Shown here one piece after another: positions 60,558 through 64,000 of a DNA stretch of 64,000 nucleotides. Each line of letters begins with the position of its first letter. Position 1 is the first letter of the stretch. Where the stretch lies: positions 2,500,669-2,564,668 of the forward strand of contig NC_081550.1 of the NCBI RefSeq assembly GCF_901000735.1, written 5' to 3'. A program made the translations under genes and the position numbers. Origin of the DNA: Corylus avellana (Eukaryota; Streptophyta; Magnoliopsida; Fagales; Betulaceae). The notes below the pieces were generated by a model, which had not been told where the DNA came from, searched no databases, and saw only the letters and a program-made list of their open reading frames with translations.

Positions 60558-63500
60558 TTAAAAACTGGCAAAGCCCTTTTCCTTCAAGCATTCAACGGTT
60601 TCCTTAAGGCTCACCTCAAAAGGAGTGAATTCAATACCCAAGCTTTTTGCCTTTTCTTTGGACACTTGAAATGTTGGCACAAACGGCTTATCATCTGCAC
60701 ACCTATCAAGGTTATTTGGAAAAGGAAAAAATATTTTATGTCAAAACCAACGGAGCCTTAAGTATACCATAGATCTTTAAAAACATAATGCTAGTAAACA
60801 AATAGGATCATATTCCATCCCTTTTAACTATTTTGGTTACCGGATTAGTTTTATTTGCCAACGATTGATAGTTTAAGGGGATTGAGTGTGACAAGTGGTC
60901 GATAGTGAGGGCAATGTACAATTGCAGCGATACTGCTGATGGAAAGTATTACTCAAATATTATATCTTAAAATTAGAGAGAAATAAAAGCTTACTTCTGT
61001 GGAAGTTGTAAAGAGGGATAAAGCTCACTTAAAGTCCTCACAACTTCAGAACAGTGTGCAACTCTCCCGACCGTACAATATCTTCCACTAGCTGAAGGGA
61101 TTTCATATGCTTGAATATGTGCTTTGGCAACATCTCTGACATCAACCCATCCAAATGTTAGATTAGGAAACACCTGTGCTCCTGCATCAAATAAAGAAGA
61201 AAAGAGATATGAAATACAGAGCAAGAAAAGATACAATTTCTGGGAATGGAGATTTTAGTGTATAATATTACAATAAGTACCTTAAACAAGTAGGGATCAT
61301 ATCATTATTTCAGAACAACAAACCACAGACAAGACGTACACAAATACACACGTACACATATGGTAGTATTTGTGTAAAGGCCCAAAGGGACATAAAAGGA
61401 TAGCATCAAGCTGCTTGGTTAACATCCTGACTCAATAGAAAGAGAAACATGATGATTGATACTGTTCAACCTTCCCTAAATGAGTTAGCAAATACACCTC
61501 TCATTACCCTTGGAAACTTTCTCTTGTTAAAAAGTTTTTAGTCAAAGATCAACTTATTGAGATGAATCATAAATTGAGAATTACAATCAGTACTGTGAAG
61601 AACAAATACCATTTATTAAGTTCAAAATTGCAGCCGCACTTGTATTTAGTGCCGGCTGTAAGAGAGGACCAATCACCATTGCTGGGTTAATTGCAACCAT
61701 GTCAATACCCTTCTCTTTGGCAAACTTCCAGGCAGTGTCTTCAGCCAATGTCTTTGAAAGCACATACCATTGCTGGGAAAAAAAAAAAAAAATTTAGCAT
61801 TAGCACCCAGAAACTTAAATATTCAGCTGAATATATGATAGTCATTAGTAGCATGGTTCCCTGTTTTATAAGTGATCATAGAAGGGCATTGACTTTAACA
61901 AAGCACTGATGGCAGAGCATGACAGAGACCGCACTGGTGCAGCATGCTCCCTCCCTAAAATAATCTATTGCTTCCAAGAAGAGAAGAAATTAACCAGATG
62001 CTTTTAGTTAAAGCTGCATCATGATGACAGATGCAGGATCTCTTAAATTATACAGCACTAGTCATAATCACTCAGAAGAACATGAAAATCTTAAGTATGA
62101 TGTTGCTGTAAACCATTAAAGGGGGCCAAGTTATCACCATATTTATTTTCAAAAAAAGCATGAAGACTAATAGCTCTACATACCTGTTCTTTCTTAGCAA
62201 ATTCCGGATCAGAAAACCAAGTCTCATCAACAACCACATCAGGGGTTTGAGGTCTTTCATTGAATGAAACTGCAGCTACAGAAGATGTCAAAACTACCCG
62301 CTTCACAGATGGAGACTTTGCACACGAATTAAGAACATTAAGTGTTCCCTTTACTGCAGGTTCAAGTAGCAATGACTACCATTAGCTAAGACAAGAAAAT
62401 TATTTGCTTGTTTATAAACAAAATTTAGTACAATTTGATAAGATCACATTCAAAAAATACTTGATTATATTAACATCATTGTTCTTTAGTGGGGCCAGGA
62501 TCCGCATTCTTAACTAGGAAACACAATTCCAGGCAGCATTTTGATAGAAAGACATTCTCCACTATCATGGTATCTTTAACAAATTCATTGTTCAAATCAC
62601 CTCTTTCAATTTCATCAATAAATGCTAATGGAATAATCAAAGAAGAGTAAAATGGAATATACCTGTGGGTCCTTAACATCAATAAAGAAGGGAGATGCAG
62701 TATGAAATACACATTCACAGCCCTCAATAGCAGAATCGAAGGCACCTTCTTCCAGTAGATTTGCTTTGAAGAGGTGAAGTCTCTCCTTAGCTCCATCAAG
62801 TACGAGTAAGTGGTTTGTTTTTTTGGGATCATCTGCGGGAGATAGAAATGAAGTTAGATTATAATATCACACTAATAGCCATGGTAAGGAAATACTTTCC
62901 AATGGCTCATTCAAGCAGAAAATCAGAAACAAAAGGAAGAGTCTGTTAACAATGAAAAAAAAAATGCCAACATTGTTATTCCTCTAATCTATGACATTGC
63001 AAGATCAAAGTTCAAGGGTAGCTTTCATACTATTTTAATTAATATACTTCTTAGTTCTTACTCATGAGTATATTGACAAACACATTTGTTAAAGTTTTCA
63101 AAATTAAAAACACACTTTTCTCTAGATGGTTCACTTTTCAAAACACAAAACTCTTAATAAAAAATAAAAAAAAAGCACACAATACTTTTCAAAAAAAAAA
63201 AAAAACACATAACACATGATTTAAAAACCTTTTCACATTTATTATAGGAATATTTTGAGAAAATGGGTCCTTATTTTAGTAGGAGTAGAAGCCGACTTAT
63301 TACTTAAAAAAATAAAAAATAGAAAGATGGCTGCATGGCCACTCCAACCGGTCATAAGTGGCCGTGCTACAACCCCTTCTTCTCCTTTAAGTGGTTGAGC
63401 AGCCACTTCTCTAGTTTTTCTTTTTATAAATAAAAGGAAAAAATATAAAAAAAGGCCCCCAACTGACAATGTTTGAAGTTGGCTCCACAATGTTAAAAAT

Positions 63501-64000
63501 GTACTAAATTAGCCCAACAAAATACCAACATGCGTCGAAGTGGCCACTCAGTTAGTCAGCCCCGTCAGTTTGGATGGAAAATCCATCACGTGGATTTTTT
63601 TTAAAAAAAAATTGTTTGTGAAACATTTAATAACTTCGACCTTTCAAGAAAAAAAAATTAGTAGCCCATATATACTCCAAAAAGCAAACCCTCTCCCACA
63701 AGCAAAAATAAAAAATAAAAAAACCAGACCCAATATCCCAGTGTCCTGAATAGTGAATACCTCAATTCAGCTATCAAAAGATTCAATGAAAATGAAAAAT
63801 AAACGATTAAAAGGCAGAACCGGGAAATGGGAATTGCTTATAATTTGCAGGCAGGAACTTCAACGACAAGAATCCAAAAGCTCACCGAGAAAAAAGGATT
63901 AAATTACACTTAAAGAGACAGAGACAGAGAATACTGACTTGGGTCGCGAACAGAGGCCCTGACAGTGTAACCGCGCTGGAGAAGAAACTTGACGATCCAT
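60558..64000 (-). CDS. CCR-like NADPH reductase, copy C, 5' end beyond the window
   Basis: Exons 60558-60702, 60995-61181, 61610-61772, 62184-62375, 62663-62832 and the first-exon part 63939-64000, which runs off the window after 62 of its 121 nt. Exons 5 and 6 are identical to copy A ([14 protein letters not shown]; ending [10 protein letters not shown]), whereas exon 4 (QWYVLSK) and the introns around it match copy B, so this copy is a mosaic. At the start of exon 3 a block of about 20 bp is replaced; a new TAG acceptor keeps the frame and exon length but changes the first two residues from AE to SL before LLEPAVKG. Catalytic elements are intact. Its DUF604 neighbour shows that this is the counterpart of the copy A locus. 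Confidence 0.85.

Noticed and set aside
1..64000. CRISPR arrays, rRNA or intact tRNA genes
   Set aside because: None seen. The tRNA-like boxes lack complete cloverleaf potential, and the regular repeats found are coding or promoter minisatellites in plant DNA.

Overview
The window is nuclear DNA of a flowering plant, most likely a woody eudicot. It is AT-rich, genes carry GT-AG introns, and it encodes plant-specific families: NAC transcription factors, DUF604 glycosyltransferase-like proteins, DUF1138, plant-type C2H2 fingers and cinnamoyl-CoA-reductase-like reductases. Species cannot be named from the sequence. All protein-coding genes lie on the minus strand except a broken C2H2 zinc-finger gene.

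The layout is dominated by near-identical repeated blocks separated by N runs: four of exactly 100 N (18686-18785, 22642-22741, 41070-41169, 46880-46979) and one of 433 N (56225-56657). The six contigs overlap in content. 3984-8060 recurs at 18786-22641. 11513-18685 recurs at 22742-29779. 36121-41069 recurs, minus the NAC tail, at 46980-51436. 41170-46879 recurs from 58642 to the window end. The simplest reading is that two haplotypes of a heterozygous locus were laid end to end; a real recent tandem duplication is the alternative.

Left half (1-29779): a DUF1138 small-protein gene with a 3.7 kb 5' UTR intron holding an LTR fragment; a NAC gene (386 aa, second copy 418 aa); a NAC pseudogene next to a fragment of a peroxisomal 2,4-dienoyl-CoA-reductase-like gene; and a five-exon coiled-coil protein gene (522 aa) present twice with one amino-acid difference.

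Middle (29780-36148): mostly gene-poor, with a hAT-type MITE, a short hairpin MITE and a C2H2 zinc-finger gene broken by a stop just before its finger and by a frameshift just after it.

Right half (36149-64000): a second NAC gene with a strikingly His/Gln-rich tail (present twice, one copy cut by a gap), three copies of a six-exon NADPH-dependent reductase of the CCR-like/phenylacetaldehyde-reductase type (the third runs off the window), and a DUF604 glycosyltransferase-like gene (one copy cut by a gap, one with a premature stop separating its conserved C-terminus). Upstream of the second reductase lies a 94-bp minisatellite that folds into a long palindrome at the edge of the 433-N gap.

The NAC genes, the NAC pseudogene and the reductase-fragment flanks share old homology, so the locus has expanded by duplication more than once. 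I see no clear case for a wholly new biological system. The strongest leads are the His/Gln-rich NAC tail, the hairpin-forming minisatellite, the mosaic reductase copies and the disrupted zinc-finger and DUF604 genes.
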